Assembly: GCA_024654415.1 (NCBI GenBank)
Contig: JANLHQ010000091.1
Coordinates: 1-39,348, forward strand
Direction: 5' to 3'
Source: Candidatus Azambacteria bacterium
Lineage (GTDB): Bacteria; Patescibacteriota; Minisyncoccia; GWC2-36-17; WO2-46-25
DNA length: 39,348 nt
The position numbers and the translations under genes are program-made. This document shows, in pieces, positions 29,088 through 37,210 of the stretch (its first letter is position 1; each line of letters begins with the position of its first letter). The notes under the pieces were generated by a model. The model saw only the letters and a program-made list of their open reading frames with translations. It was not told the DNA's origin and searched no databases.

Positions 29088-29701
29088 ACCAAACACTAAA
29101 AACAATTTTTATTTCGGCAATCATTGCTGGTATCGCAGGGAGCGCAGTGACGCTTATATTCATACGCCAACCAAACCCAGTAACAACGCCAACCGCAAAA
29201 GAGTTAATAAAAGAATTTTATCTTGCTGAGAATGCGGTACATGTAAGCCCGCACGGATTACGAGGAAAAATGGACGCTGGGGACCAATCATATATCCTTG
29301 TTGATCTCCGGAGTCCAGAGGAATATACAAAGGAGCATATTATCGGAGCGATAAATATCTACGCATATAAGGACCCGTACACGCCCGTATACGAAGACAA
29401 AGAGCGTATCGTGGAAGGATTCCGTACTCTACCTAAAGATAAGGACATCATCGTCTATTGTTATAGCACTGCGTGTATGACGGGGCGTAAGATCGGAAAG
29501 CTACTCGCTGAAAATGATATTTTTGTGAAGCAACTTGGTATCGGGTGGAATGAGTGGCGGCATTTTTGGACGCTCTGGAATCACGAGCATGAGTGGCGTA
29601 CTACGCGCGCGGAAGATTATATTACAAAGGGTACTGACCCCGGTGTACCAACGGTACGTACCTTACCCACTCCGTGTGGGATTGGTGAACTCGGGTGTTA
29701 G
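29084..29701 (+). CDS. Membrane-anchored rhodanese-like protein (copy 2)
   Basis: 205 aa. Membrane helix (about 7-27), a rhodanese domain with LVDLRSPEEYTKEHIIGAINI and the active loop YCYSTACMTGRK (Cys126, with a second cysteine at 131), then LGIGWNEWRHFW. A C-terminal extension ends TPCGIGELGC with two cysteines that could form a disulfide or a second site. It overlaps the DsbA-like gene and ends 51 nt before a membrane gene. Confidence 0.85.
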   Translation: MNQTLKTIFISAIIAGIAGSAVTLIFIRQPNPVTTPTAKELIKEFYLAENAVHVSPHGLRGKMDAGDQSYILVDLRSPEEYTKEHIIGAINIYAYKDPYTPVYEDKERIVEGFRTLPKDKDIIVYCYSTACMTGRKIGKLLAENDIFVKQLGIGWNEWRHFWTLWNHEHEWRTTRAEDYITKGTDPGVPTVRTLPTPCGIGELGC

Positions 29702-29713
29702 TGGATTATATTA

Positions 29714-29743
29714 TTGCAATTGGCTTACCCACTACAGTATACT
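29714..29743 (+). promoter_or_regulatory. Promoter of the three-membrane-protein unit
   Basis: TTGCAA (29714-29719), 18-nt spacer, TATACT (29738-29743), 9 nt before the ATG at 29753. Confidence 0.4.
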
Positions 29744-29752
29744 AGAAGCATT

Positions 29753-30265
29753 ATGAGTTGGAATATTTTTCTCACAATCGCGCATATCGTTGGCACTGTC
29801 CTTGGTGTTGGTGGTGCGACGTTTGCTGAAATATTTTACATGAAGGCAATGAAAGATGGTCATGTCGACCCAACTGAAAGTGATTTTTTGAAAACAAGCT
29901 ACCGCGTTCTGCGCATCGGCATGATTCTTCTTATCCTCTCTGGGTTCGGTTATTTTCTTTTGTTCCGCATCGAAGGGAAGGAATTTCTCCTATATAACGA
30001 TCGCTTTCTTGCAAAGGTTTGGCTTACCATCATCATTTTTTTCAACGCGCTCCTCATTCAAACACGAAAGATTCCTTTGTGGCTTGGGGGCGCCCTTTCG
30101 ATTACTTCATGGTATGCGGCGCTTGTGCTTGGTATATGGAGAGGTATCCCGGCTTCGCTTTTTGCAATTACACTGTGGTATATTGCCGCAGTTCTTGTAG
30201 TAGCCTTGATTCTTCATGTTATTAGAAAGGCATATCTTAAAGCCCCACCTCAAATCCAACAATGA
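29753..30265 (+). CDS. Small membrane protein, five helices, TM histidine (A)
   Basis: 170 aa from the ATG at 29753 (MSWNIFLTIAHIVGTVLGVGG). It has about five membrane helices. A histidine in the first helix (IAHIVGTVLGVGGA) is placed like heme or metal ligands of small b-type membrane proteins. The architecture resembles DUF2269/CopD-like proteins, but I cannot assign a family. It overlaps the next gene by 4 nt (ATGA). Confidence 0.6.
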   Translation: MSWNIFLTIAHIVGTVLGVGGATFAEIFYMKAMKDGHVDPTESDFLKTSYRVLRIGMILLILSGFGYFLLFRIEGKEFLLYNDRFLAKVWLTIIIFFNALLIQTRKIPLWLGGALSITSWYAALVLGIWRGIPASLFAITLWYIAAVLVVALILHVIRKAYLKAPPQIQQ

Positions 30266-30717
30266 CACCTTTTCTTAAAACACTTCTCTCACTTCATGTA
30301 ATTCTCGGTGTTATTGGTGTTATTGCGTTTGCGGGAGTGTGGATGAATATGCTTAAGCGCGCACTTCCATTGAAGTTTTTAAAGTGGTCTAGCGCAATTG
30401 GATTTATTTCATTTATTGCGTCGTGGTTTGCTGGTGGCTACTACTACACTGTGTATTACGGTAAAGCTGCAAAGCCCCTCATCGTTAAGGGGCAATATCC
30501 GTGGGCACATGCACTTTTTATGGAGGCAAAGGAACACATCTTTCTATTTCTCCCTTTTCTCGCGGCCTCATTATTCATCGCCCTTCTTCTTCTTGATAAG
30601 AATGCTGAAACAGAAGTACCTCTGAAGCGCGCGCTCACATGGCTCGCTGGTGTTATCGTGGTGCTTGGCATTATCATGACGCTTTCTGGAATTATTATTT
30701 CTGGTGCGGTAAGATAA
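30262..30717 (+). CDS. Small membrane protein, four helices, TM histidine (B)
   Basis: 151 aa. Four membrane helices. A histidine lies in helix 1 (LLSLHVILGVIGVIAF), and further histidines near the third helix (YPWAHALFMEAKEHIFLF) suggest a possible di-heme or metal site. Overlaps its neighbours by 4 nt and 1 nt, so it is translated with them. Confidence 0.6.
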   Translation: MTPFLKTLLSLHVILGVIGVIAFAGVWMNMLKRALPLKFLKWSSAIGFISFIASWFAGGYYYTVYYGKAAKPLIVKGQYPWAHALFMEAKEHIFLFLPFLAASLFIALLLLDKNAETEVPLKRALTWLAGVIVVLGIIMTLSGIIISGAVR

Positions 30718-31064
30718 TGTATATGGAACTCTCAAATATTCGACTTAAGATTATCCGCGCAACAATGTACGCCGCAGGGCTTACTATAGTATTTATTACC
30801 GGCGTCACTATTACTGCTGACCTATATCCACCGCTTAAAAATTGGTTAAAAATAACATTTTCTCACCACTGGATCGGAAAAGGAATCCTTGCCGCCGTCA
30901 TATTTATTATGGTGTCGCTAATACTTTCACTCCTCCCAGCTCACATAGATGAAGGAAAAATAAAAACACTCGTGCGAAGCGCATGGGTGCTCGTGATTAT
31001 TACTCTCATAGGGACTCTCGTTATCACCTCGTTCTTTATTTATGAGGCATTTCTTAAGCATTGA
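30717..31064 (+). CDS. Small membrane protein, three helices (C)
   Basis: 115 aa from the ATG at 30717, which shares its first base with the previous stop (TAATG); an ATG at 30723 is an alternative. It has about three membrane helices. Histidines occur in TFSHHWIGKGIL and LLPAHIDEG. Not recognised. It ends 2 nt before the flavodoxin-like gene, so the four genes are one unit. Confidence 0.55.
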   Translation: MYMELSNIRLKIIRATMYAAGLTIVFITGVTITADLYPPLKNWLKITFSHHWIGKGILAAVIFIMVSLILSLLPAHIDEGKIKTLVRSAWVLVIITLIGTLVITSFFIYEAFLKH

Positions 31065-31066
31065 GC

Positions 31067-31744
31067 ATGGAAGCAAAGAAAATTAAAATCCTTGTTTTAT
31101 TTTACACGACTGGCGGATGCACCGCTGATTTTGCGAGAGAGATAGGCAGGGGCGCAGCATCGGTTGCGGGCGCAGAAGTTACGCTGAGACGTATTCCAGA
31201 AATTTTACCGCGAGAAGCCCTTGGAAGCAGTCCAGAGCGTGTTGCGCGCATGGAGGCACTCGAAAAAGAATTCCCTGAAGCAACCATTGAGGATCTTATC
31301 GAGGCGGACGGTGTTGCATTCGGTACACCCGTGCATTTCGGCTCATTTGCATCACAGGTAAAGCATTTTCTCGACCAACTCACCCTAGCATGGCACCAGC
31401 AAAAACTAGTCAACAAGCCAGCGGCGGTATTTTGCGTCGGCCATGGTATGCATAGTGGTGAAGAAGCGGCATTACTATCACTCATCATCCCACTCCTTAA
31501 TCTCGGTATGATTCCTGTTGGTATTCCCTATCCTATTCAAAGCGCCGCGCATGATTTCGATGCGGGAAGCCCCTATGGTGCCATTTTTATCTCTGCCGGC
31601 GGGAAACGCCAAATGACCGACATGGATAAAAAGGTTGCCCAAATTCTTGGCCGTCGACTTGCTTCCATGGCAACTCTGTTGAGTTGCGGTTGCGAGTCAT
31701 GTGGTGCATGCCACGAGCTCACGAAATCACTACCGCATCCATAA
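31067..31744 (+). CDS. Flavodoxin/WrbA-like flavoprotein with a Cys-rich tail
   Basis: 225 aa. Starts MEAKKIKILVLFYTTGGCTADFARE, the phosphate-binding loop of flavodoxin-like NAD(P)H:quinone oxidoreductases, with a GTPVHFGSFASQVKHFLDQL segment typical of WrbA. The C-terminal end adds LSCGCESCGACHELT: four cysteines in about 10 residues plus a histidine, not part of the normal flavodoxin fold. The tail could bind zinc or an Fe-S cluster. A TTG at 31061 in frame is less likely as a start. It lies upstream of the SUF genes, after the three membrane proteins, with its own terminator. Confidence 0.7.
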   Translation: MEAKKIKILVLFYTTGGCTADFAREIGRGAASVAGAEVTLRRIPEILPREALGSSPERVARMEALEKEFPEATIEDLIEADGVAFGTPVHFGSFASQVKHFLDQLTLAWHQQKLVNKPAAVFCVGHGMHSGEEAALLSLIIPLLNLGMIPVGIPYPIQSAAHDFDAGSPYGAIFISAGGKRQMTDMDKKVAQILGRRLASMATLLSCGCESCGACHELTKSLPHP

Positions 31745-31767
31745 AACCTTTTGTATATTTTATCCTC

Positions 31768-31794
31768 GCGTCGTACATAGTACGACGCTTTTTT
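31768..31794 (+). terminator. Terminator upstream of the SUF operon
   Basis: GCGTCGTAC / GTACGACGC with an ATA loop, followed by TTTTTT. Confidence 0.88.
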
Positions 31795-31810
31795 AAAAAA
31801 ATAACAGCAA

Positions 31811-31839
31811 TTGACAACACTGCTATTACTTGGTATTCT
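31811..31839 (+). promoter_or_regulatory. Promoter of the SUF operon
   Basis: Perfect TTGACA (31811-31816), 17-nt spacer, extended TGG-TATTCT (-10 at 31834-31839). The leader of about 30 nt is where the Rrf2 protein could bind. Confidence 0.7.
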
Positions 31840-31874
31840 CGCAATAGCCAATCTCGGAGTATTTTGGTCGGAAT

Positions 31875-32273
31875 ATGATATCGCGCAAAACGGATTATAG
31901 CTTAATACTTATGCAAGCGCTCAAACCCACCTTCACGTCGGGTGATTTTATGACGCTTGAAGGCATCGCAAAACAATATCGCCTCCCGCACGCATATTGT
32001 GAAAAGCTCGCCCACAAACTCAAAGAGGCAGGCATCCTTGCATCACGCGTCGGGAAAAACGGCGGATATCGCCTTGCAAAAGATCCAAAAAAGATCAGCG
32101 TGCAATCACTTGTCGATGTATTTCAAAAACAACAGCCGATACGATGCCTCCTTGCGCCAAATGCAGAAAAATCATGCGCACTTGCTCTTACCTGCCCTAC
32201 GAAGAAAGGATGGCTCCGCATTGACACAGAGATCAGAAAAACGCTTACGCGTCTTACCATTGCAAACATATAA
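31875..32273 (+). CDS. Rrf2-family Fe-S regulator (IscR/SufR-like)
   Basis: 132 aa. The winged-helix N-terminus is MISRKTDYSLILMQALKPTF...LEGIAKQYRLPHAYCEKLAHKLKEAGIL with VGKNGGYRLAKDP, the family's wing. Three cysteines at 91, 101 and 107 (RCLLAPNAEKSCALALTCP) parallel the Cys92/98/104 cluster ligands of IscR, with slightly wider spacing. It probably carries a [2Fe-2S] cluster and represses the sufCBDSU genes, 3 nt downstream, when Fe-S supply is enough. Confidence 0.88.
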   Translation: MISRKTDYSLILMQALKPTFTSGDFMTLEGIAKQYRLPHAYCEKLAHKLKEAGILASRVGKNGGYRLAKDPKKISVQSLVDVFQKQQPIRCLLAPNAEKSCALALTCPTKKGWLRIDTEIRKTLTRLTIANI

Positions 32274-32276
32274 ACC

Positions 32277-32999
32277 ATGTCGCTTATCATCAAAAACCTT
32301 ACGGTGGTCGCAGATGGCAAAGAGGTCGTCAAGAACTTTTCCCTGACAATAAAGAAGGGAGAGATCCACGCGCTTATGGGGCCGAATGGCTCTGGTAAAA
32401 CATCGCTCTGCTCCGCCATACTCGGACACCCTTCATATCGCATTACGAAAGGAGATATTTTATTTAAGGGCGCAAGCATTCTTGGCCTACGCACCGAAGA
32501 GCGCGCGCAACTCGGTATCTTTCTTTCATTTCAGGAACCACCCGAGATCCGCGGCGTCCCTATGTCGTCATTTCTCCGTACCGTCGCAAAAACACACACG
32601 AAGGAAAAGGCGCCCGACACAATGAAACAGGTCACCATGCACAGTGAAAAAATTGGACTCGGACCTCATTTTCTTGATCGATCACTAAACGAAGGGTTCT
32701 CTGGGGGAGAAAAGAAAAAGAGTGAAATACTGCAGTTTATTGCCGCGCATCCTCGCATTGCTCTTTTGGATGAGATAGATGCGGGAGTAGATATAGATTC
32801 GCTTGATGCAATAGCGCGCATACTCAAAAAGGCGGCATCGCAGGGAACAGGAATACTTATTATTTCACATAGCGCGCGCATATTCAAAAGGTGTGCGCCC
32901 GATTTTGTACATATTATTGAACATGGCGTACGCATTGCATCTGGCGGGCGATCTCTCCTTAAAAAAATTGAGGCGAAAGGATATCGAAAAAAGTCATGA
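32277..32999 (+). CDS. sufC: Fe-S assembly ATPase SufC
   Basis: 240 aa. ABC ATPase with Walker A GPNGSGKTS, a signature variant GFSGGEKKKSEILQ, and Walker B IALLDEIDAGVDID. The LSFQEPPEIRGVP-like segment (here FLSFQEPPEIRGVPM) is SufC-specific. It works in the cytoplasm with SufB and SufD as the cluster scaffold. The sufB start overlaps its end by 4 nt. Confidence 0.96.
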   Translation: MSLIIKNLTVVADGKEVVKNFSLTIKKGEIHALMGPNGSGKTSLCSAILGHPSYRITKGDILFKGASILGLRTEERAQLGIFLSFQEPPEIRGVPMSSFLRTVAKTHTKEKAPDTMKQVTMHSEKIGLGPHFLDRSLNEGFSGGEKKKSEILQFIAAHPRIALLDEIDAGVDIDSLDAIARILKKAASQGTGILIISHSARIFKRCAPDFVHIIEHGVRIASGGRSLLKKIEAKGYRKKS

Positions 33000-34381
33000 G
33001 ACAAAAATACAAATATGGATTCCATGACACTATCACTCCCCTCTATCACACGAAACAGGGACTTTCTGAGGCGGTAGTGCGAGAGATATCGGCAATAAAA
33101 CAAGAACCCCAGTGGATGCGGGACGCTCGTCTTCGCGCGCTTGCTGTTTTTAATAAAAAACCGATGCCCACATGGGGCGCCGACCTTTCAAACATAGACT
33201 TTAAAAAAATCACGTACTACGCTCGGTCATCTGACAAACCGGCACACACATGGGGAAAGGTACCTAAAAAAATAAAAACCGCATTTGAACGGCTTGGCGT
33301 TCCGGAGGCGGAGCGAAAATTTTTTGCAGGCGTAGGAGCGCAGTACGACTCCGAGACTGTGTACCATCATATTCAAAAGGATCTTGAGGCTAAAGGGATT
33401 ATTTTTACTGATACCGATACCGCTCTTCGCACGTACCCAGATCTTTTTAAACAATACTTTGGTACCGTAGTGCCCGTCGGTGATAATAAGTTTTCTGCGC
33501 TCAATGCGGCGTGTTGGTCTGGTGGAAGCTTTATATACATCCCGAAAGGGGTAACAGTTGATCTACCGCTTCAAGCATATTTTCGTATCAATAAGAAAAA
33601 TATGGGCCAGTTTGAGCGCACGCTTATCATCGCAGATGAAGACAGCGATGTGCATTACATTGAAGGATGTACTGCGCCAGTCTACACCACAGACTCGCTC
33701 CATGCGGCGGTCGTGGAAATTATCGTGCGTCCACGAGCGCGCGTCCGATATACCACCATTCAAAACTGGTCATCAAATGTATACAACCTTGTTACAAAAC
33801 GCGCCCGCGCTGAACAAGGCGCGCTTGTAGAATGGATCGACGGAAATCTCGGATCAAAAACAACAATGAAGTACCCTTCTGTATTTCTCGCGGGCGCGGG
33901 CGCTCGTGCTGACATCCTCTCCGTATCACTTGCAGGAAAAGGTCAGCACCAAGACGCAGGCGCAAAAGTTGTACATCTTGCACCAGATACATCCTCATCC
34001 ATCGTTGCAAAATCGGTTTCGTTCGGTGGTGGAAGAACAAGCTATCGTGGGCTCGCGCAAGTGGTAAAGGGAGCGCACAATGCACGCATCAAAGTACGGT
34101 GCGATGCACTCGTACTTGATAAGAAGTCGCGCTCAGACACCTACCCCACTATTAAGGCCGCAGAAAACAACGCGACAATTGAGCATGAAGCAACGGTATC
34201 AAAAATAAGCGAGCAAGAGCTTTTCTACCTTCGTGCACGGGGATTTTCAGAAACAGAGGCCGCCTCGCTTGTGGTTTCTGGGTTCTTTGAGCCACTCGCA
34301 AAAACACTGCCAATCGATTATGCGATAGAGCTCAACCGCCTTATCCAAATGGAAATGGAATCTAGTATAAAAACCGCATGA
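32996..34381 (+). CDS. sufB: Fe-S assembly scaffold SufB
   Basis: 461 aa, full length. Recognisable blocks: KPMPTWGADLSNIDF, SGGSFIYIPKGVTVDLPLQAYF, YIEGCTAPVYTTDSLHAAVVEI, FGGGRTSYRGLAQV, and a C-terminal RARGFSETEAASLVVSGFFEP. The conserved beta-helix core receives sulfur and iron. It overlaps sufC and sufD by 4 nt on each side, indicating coupled translation. Confidence 0.96.
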   Translation: MRQKYKYGFHDTITPLYHTKQGLSEAVVREISAIKQEPQWMRDARLRALAVFNKKPMPTWGADLSNIDFKKITYYARSSDKPAHTWGKVPKKIKTAFERLGVPEAERKFFAGVGAQYDSETVYHHIQKDLEAKGIIFTDTDTALRTYPDLFKQYFGTVVPVGDNKFSALNAACWSGGSFIYIPKGVTVDLPLQAYFRINKKNMGQFERTLIIADEDSDVHYIEGCTAPVYTTDSLHAAVVEIIVRPRARVRYTTIQNWSSNVYNLVTKRARAEQGALVEWIDGNLGSKTTMKYPSVFLAGAGARADILSVSLAGKGQHQDAGAKVVHLAPDTSSSIVAKSVSFGGGRTSYRGLAQVVKGAHNARIKVRCDALVLDKKSRSDTYPTIKAAENNATIEHEATVSKISEQELFYLRARGFSETEAASLVVSGFFEPLAKTLPIDYAIELNRLIQMEMESSIKTA

Positions 34382-35034
34382 AATCTATACATAGAAAACT
34401 CATGAAGATCCCAAAAGTGCGCATCAATACAGAGAAATCACGCACTATCGCCACTTTTTCAAGCGAATGCGGAAGCGCGCTTAAAAAACGTATTATTCTC
34501 AAAGAAAAAAACGAGCACATGCGCTGGCTTTTGGTCTTCGAAAAAACTGCTCCAAAAACAATAGATATTGCGGTCACGCTTGCCGCAAAGGGTGCCTGCG
34601 TGGACATAGGGTTTGCGTGGCACGGCACAAAAAACATGGCGAGCGATATCATGCTTACCGTTTCCCATGAAGCACCAAAAACCGAATCACGCGTGGCATT
34701 TGGGGCGGCGCTTGAGGGAATGTCGAAAGTATATTTTCGCGGACTCGCACGCGTCGCTAAAAAAGCGGTCGGTTCGCGCGCGCACCTCTCTGCAAAAGCA
34801 CTCATGCTCTCCCCTCGCGCGATCGCATTCCTCAAACCTGATCTTGAAGTTGCTACGAGTGAAGCTATCGCGGGGCATGGCTCTAGCGTTGGGCGCCCAA
34901 GTGATAAAGAGTTGTTCTATCTCTCCTCGCGCGGGATGACAGAAATACGGGCGAAAAAAATGCTGTGCGACGCTTTTCTAAAAGATATAACGAAGTCACA
35001 AATCGCGATCCCATCGTCCCATGGTATAGTATAA
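34378..35034 (+). CDS. sufD: Short SufD-like protein
   Basis: 218 aa, half the usual SufD length of about 430. It shows the C-terminal SufB/SufD beta-helix pattern (YFRGLARVAKKAVGSRAHLSAKALMLSPRA, then ELFYLSSRGMTEIRAKKMLCDAFL), similar to the end of the neighbouring SufB. The N-terminal helical domain of SufD is missing. It overlaps sufB by 4 nt and precedes sufS by 26 nt. It may still pair with SufB through the shared beta-helix. Confidence 0.8.
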   Translation: MKSIHRKLMKIPKVRINTEKSRTIATFSSECGSALKKRIILKEKNEHMRWLLVFEKTAPKTIDIAVTLAAKGACVDIGFAWHGTKNMASDIMLTVSHEAPKTESRVAFGAALEGMSKVYFRGLARVAKKAVGSRAHLSAKALMLSPRAIAFLKPDLEVATSEAIAGHGSSVGRPSDKELFYLSSRGMTEIRAKKMLCDAFLKDITKSQIAIPSSHGIV

Positions 35035-35060
35035 TAAATGACGAAACCACAATAAACACC

Positions 35061-36281
35061 ATGCCACTTAATTTTCACACAATCAAAAAAGATTTTCCTA
35101 TTTTCACAACACATAAAAAGCTTGTGTATTTAGACAATGCCGCTACTACACAAAAACCGAGCGCGGTGATCAATGCGCTCGCGCACCACTACCGTACCGC
35201 AAACGCAAACATCAAGCGTGGTATCTATGGTTTGAGTGAAGACGCGACAGAGGCATATGAAGAAGCGCGCTGGAAAGTTGCGCAATTTTGTGGCACTCCA
35301 TGCGCACGGCAAATCATTTTCACTAAGAATACCACTGAAGCGATTAACCTTGTCGCGCATAGTTTTACGCGCGCGCACTGCAAACGGGGAGATGAAATTC
35401 TGCTTACCGTGATGGAGCACCACTCCAACATTGTGCCATGGCAAATGATTGCAAAGGAAAGAGGGTTGAAACTGCGGTTCGTGAATATCACAAAAACTGG
35501 CGAACTCGATATGCGCGACCTCAAAAGTAAAATTACCTCCCGTACAAAGCTATGTGCGGTAACGCACGTTTCTAACGTGCTGGGCACTATTAACCCTATT
35601 GCTGAGCTTGTTACACTCCTCCATGCGCGTGGTATCCCCGTTTTGGTTGATGGTGCACAAGCAATCGGACACATACCGGTGCATGTCGAAAAACTTGGGT
35701 GTGATTTTTATGTATTTTCTGGTCATAAGATGTTCGCGCCAACAGGCATCGGGGCATTGTACATCCATCAAAAATATCTCGAGACGCTTCCGCCCTTCCA
35801 AAGTGGTGGAGATATGGTGTTATCGGTAACCGAACGCGGCGCGACATTCCAAGATGCACCTGAACGGTTTGAGGCAGGAACCCCACCGATAGAAGCAGCA
35901 GTTGCCCTTGGCGTAGCAGCTGATTATATTTCAAAACTTGGCGTGATGAATATTCGTCAGCATGAAATAACGCTTACCGCATACGCACTACGCAAACTTG
36001 CGCGTATTCCTGGCATTACTCTCTTCGGGCCGAAAAAGGCACAGCAAAAAACAGGGGTCATTTCTTTCGCGTTCAACACTATTCATCCTCATGATCTTGC
36101 GTCATTACTCGATGAAAAAAATATTGCCATTCGCGCGGGGCATCACTGCGCAATGCCGCTTCACCGCTCTCTTGGTGTTACCGCAAGCGCGCGAGCAAGT
36201 TTTTCAATTTATAACACAAAGAAAGACGTTGACGCATTATGCGCGGCGCTCGTTACAATCACTGACGCATTACACATATAA
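35061..36281 (+). CDS. sufS: Cysteine desulfurase SufS
   Basis: 406 aa from the ATG at 35061 (MPLNFHTIKKDFPIF). PLP lysine in VFSGHKMFAPTGIG (Lys223); NAATTQKPSAVINAL and EHHSNIVPWQ are typical class V aminotransferase/SufS motifs; the catalytic cysteine is Cys363 in AGHHCAMPLHR. It removes sulfur from cysteine for SufU. The next gene, sufU, starts in its stop codon (TAATG). Confidence 0.96.
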   Translation: MPLNFHTIKKDFPIFTTHKKLVYLDNAATTQKPSAVINALAHHYRTANANIKRGIYGLSEDATEAYEEARWKVAQFCGTPCARQIIFTKNTTEAINLVAHSFTRAHCKRGDEILLTVMEHHSNIVPWQMIAKERGLKLRFVNITKTGELDMRDLKSKITSRTKLCAVTHVSNVLGTINPIAELVTLLHARGIPVLVDGAQAIGHIPVHVEKLGCDFYVFSGHKMFAPTGIGALYIHQKYLETLPPFQSGGDMVLSVTERGATFQDAPERFEAGTPPIEAAVALGVAADYISKLGVMNIRQHEITLTAYALRKLARIPGITLFGPKKAQQKTGVISFAFNTIHPHDLASLLDEKNIAIRAGHHCAMPLHRSLGVTASARASFSIYNTKKDVDALCAALVTITDALHI

Positions 36282-36643
36282 TGGATATTGCTCACTTTAA
36301 AAAAATATGGGAACATGCACAACTCTCGCCCTATGCGGGAGTGATCAAGCGACCTGATATGAGCGGCACAGGAGAAAACCCATTATGTGGGGATACGCTC
36401 CGCATTGATCTCGTCGTAAAAAACGGTATTATTCGTGATGCAAAATTCACTCATCATGGGTGCGCACTGTCTGCAACAGCCACATCTCTTCTTCTTGAGA
36501 GCCTTATTGGTAAGCGTGTTGCCACAATACAAAAACTTAATGAATATGACCTCTTGAAGCTTATCGGTGCCCCCGTAAGCCCTGCGCGGCTTTCCTGTGC
36601 CCTCCTGCCGCTTCGTGTTGCAAAGGCAGTTCAACAAAAGTAA
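36281..36643 (+). CDS. sufU: SufU/IscU-like sulfur-transfer protein
   Basis: 120 aa. The three family cysteines are present: Cys36 in NPLCGD, Cys61 in HHGCALS, and Cys106 in RLSCALLPL. It resembles Bacillus SufU, a zinc-dependent sulfur acceptor for SufS, and lacks the longer C-terminus. It is the last gene of the SUF operon and shares one base with the sufS stop. Confidence 0.93.
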   Translation: MDIAHFKKIWEHAQLSPYAGVIKRPDMSGTGENPLCGDTLRIDLVVKNGIIRDAKFTHHGCALSATATSLLLESLIGKRVATIQKLNEYDLLKLIGAPVSPARLSCALLPLRVAKAVQQK

Positions 36644-36670
36644 CATTTCCCCATATCTTTCGTCTTTAAT

Positions 36671-36676
36671 TATACT
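36671..36676 (+). promoter_or_regulatory. -10 box of the ECF sigma gene
   Basis: TATACT, 8 nt before the ATG at 36685; no obvious -35. Confidence 0.4.
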
Positions 36677-36684
36677 GTGAGTCC

Positions 36685-37209
36685 ATGGCTATGCACGACA
36701 AACAAAGCAAGGAATTCATGGCACTCTATGACCAGTACAGTGACGCGATATTCCGCTTTACGCTCTTTAAAGTGAGCAACAAAGAAACAGCATGGGACCT
36801 TACCCAGGAATGCTTTTTTAAGACGTGGCAACACCTCTCGAAGGATAAAAAGGCAATTACAAACACAAAGGCATTCCTCTATACGGTCGCGCGAAACCTA
36901 GTGATCGATTACTGGCGATCAAAAGAGAAGCATGCCACTGTAGATATTGAGGCAGCATCCTACGTTATTGACGACGGTAACGATGTACACCATGAAGCCG
37001 TCTTGCAAGATGAGGCACGATATCTTCTCCGTCTCCTAAAAAATATCCCGGAAGAAAGTCGTGAAATCCTCACATTACGATATACTGACGGCCTCTCTTT
37101 TGAGGAAATTGCCGTAATTACCGGAAAAAGTAACGTCGCAATACGTGTACACACCCATCGTGCGCTCAAGAAATTGAGATCATATATGAAGGATGCTGAT
37201 ACAAAATAA
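36685..37209 (+). CDS. ECF-type RNA polymerase sigma factor
   Basis: 174 aa. Region 2 (FMALYDQYSDAIFRFTLFKVSN, DLTQECFFKTWQHL, TVARNLVIDYWRSKEKH) and region 4 (ILTLRYTDGLSFEEIAVITGKSNVAIRVHTHRALKKLR) are clear; region 3 is absent, as in ECF factors. The likely partner is the membrane protein encoded right after. Start 36691 is a possible second ATG. Confidence 0.92.
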   Translation: MAMHDKQSKEFMALYDQYSDAIFRFTLFKVSNKETAWDLTQECFFKTWQHLSKDKKAITNTKAFLYTVARNLVIDYWRSKEKHATVDIEAASYVIDDGNDVHHEAVLQDEARYLLRLLKNIPEESREILTLRYTDGLSFEEIAVITGKSNVAIRVHTHRALKKLRSYMKDADTK

Positions 37210-37210
37210 T

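Noticed and set aside
31061..31066. TTG start for the flavodoxin-like gene
   Set aside because: It overlaps the previous stop and adds only MS; the ATG at 31067 is simpler.
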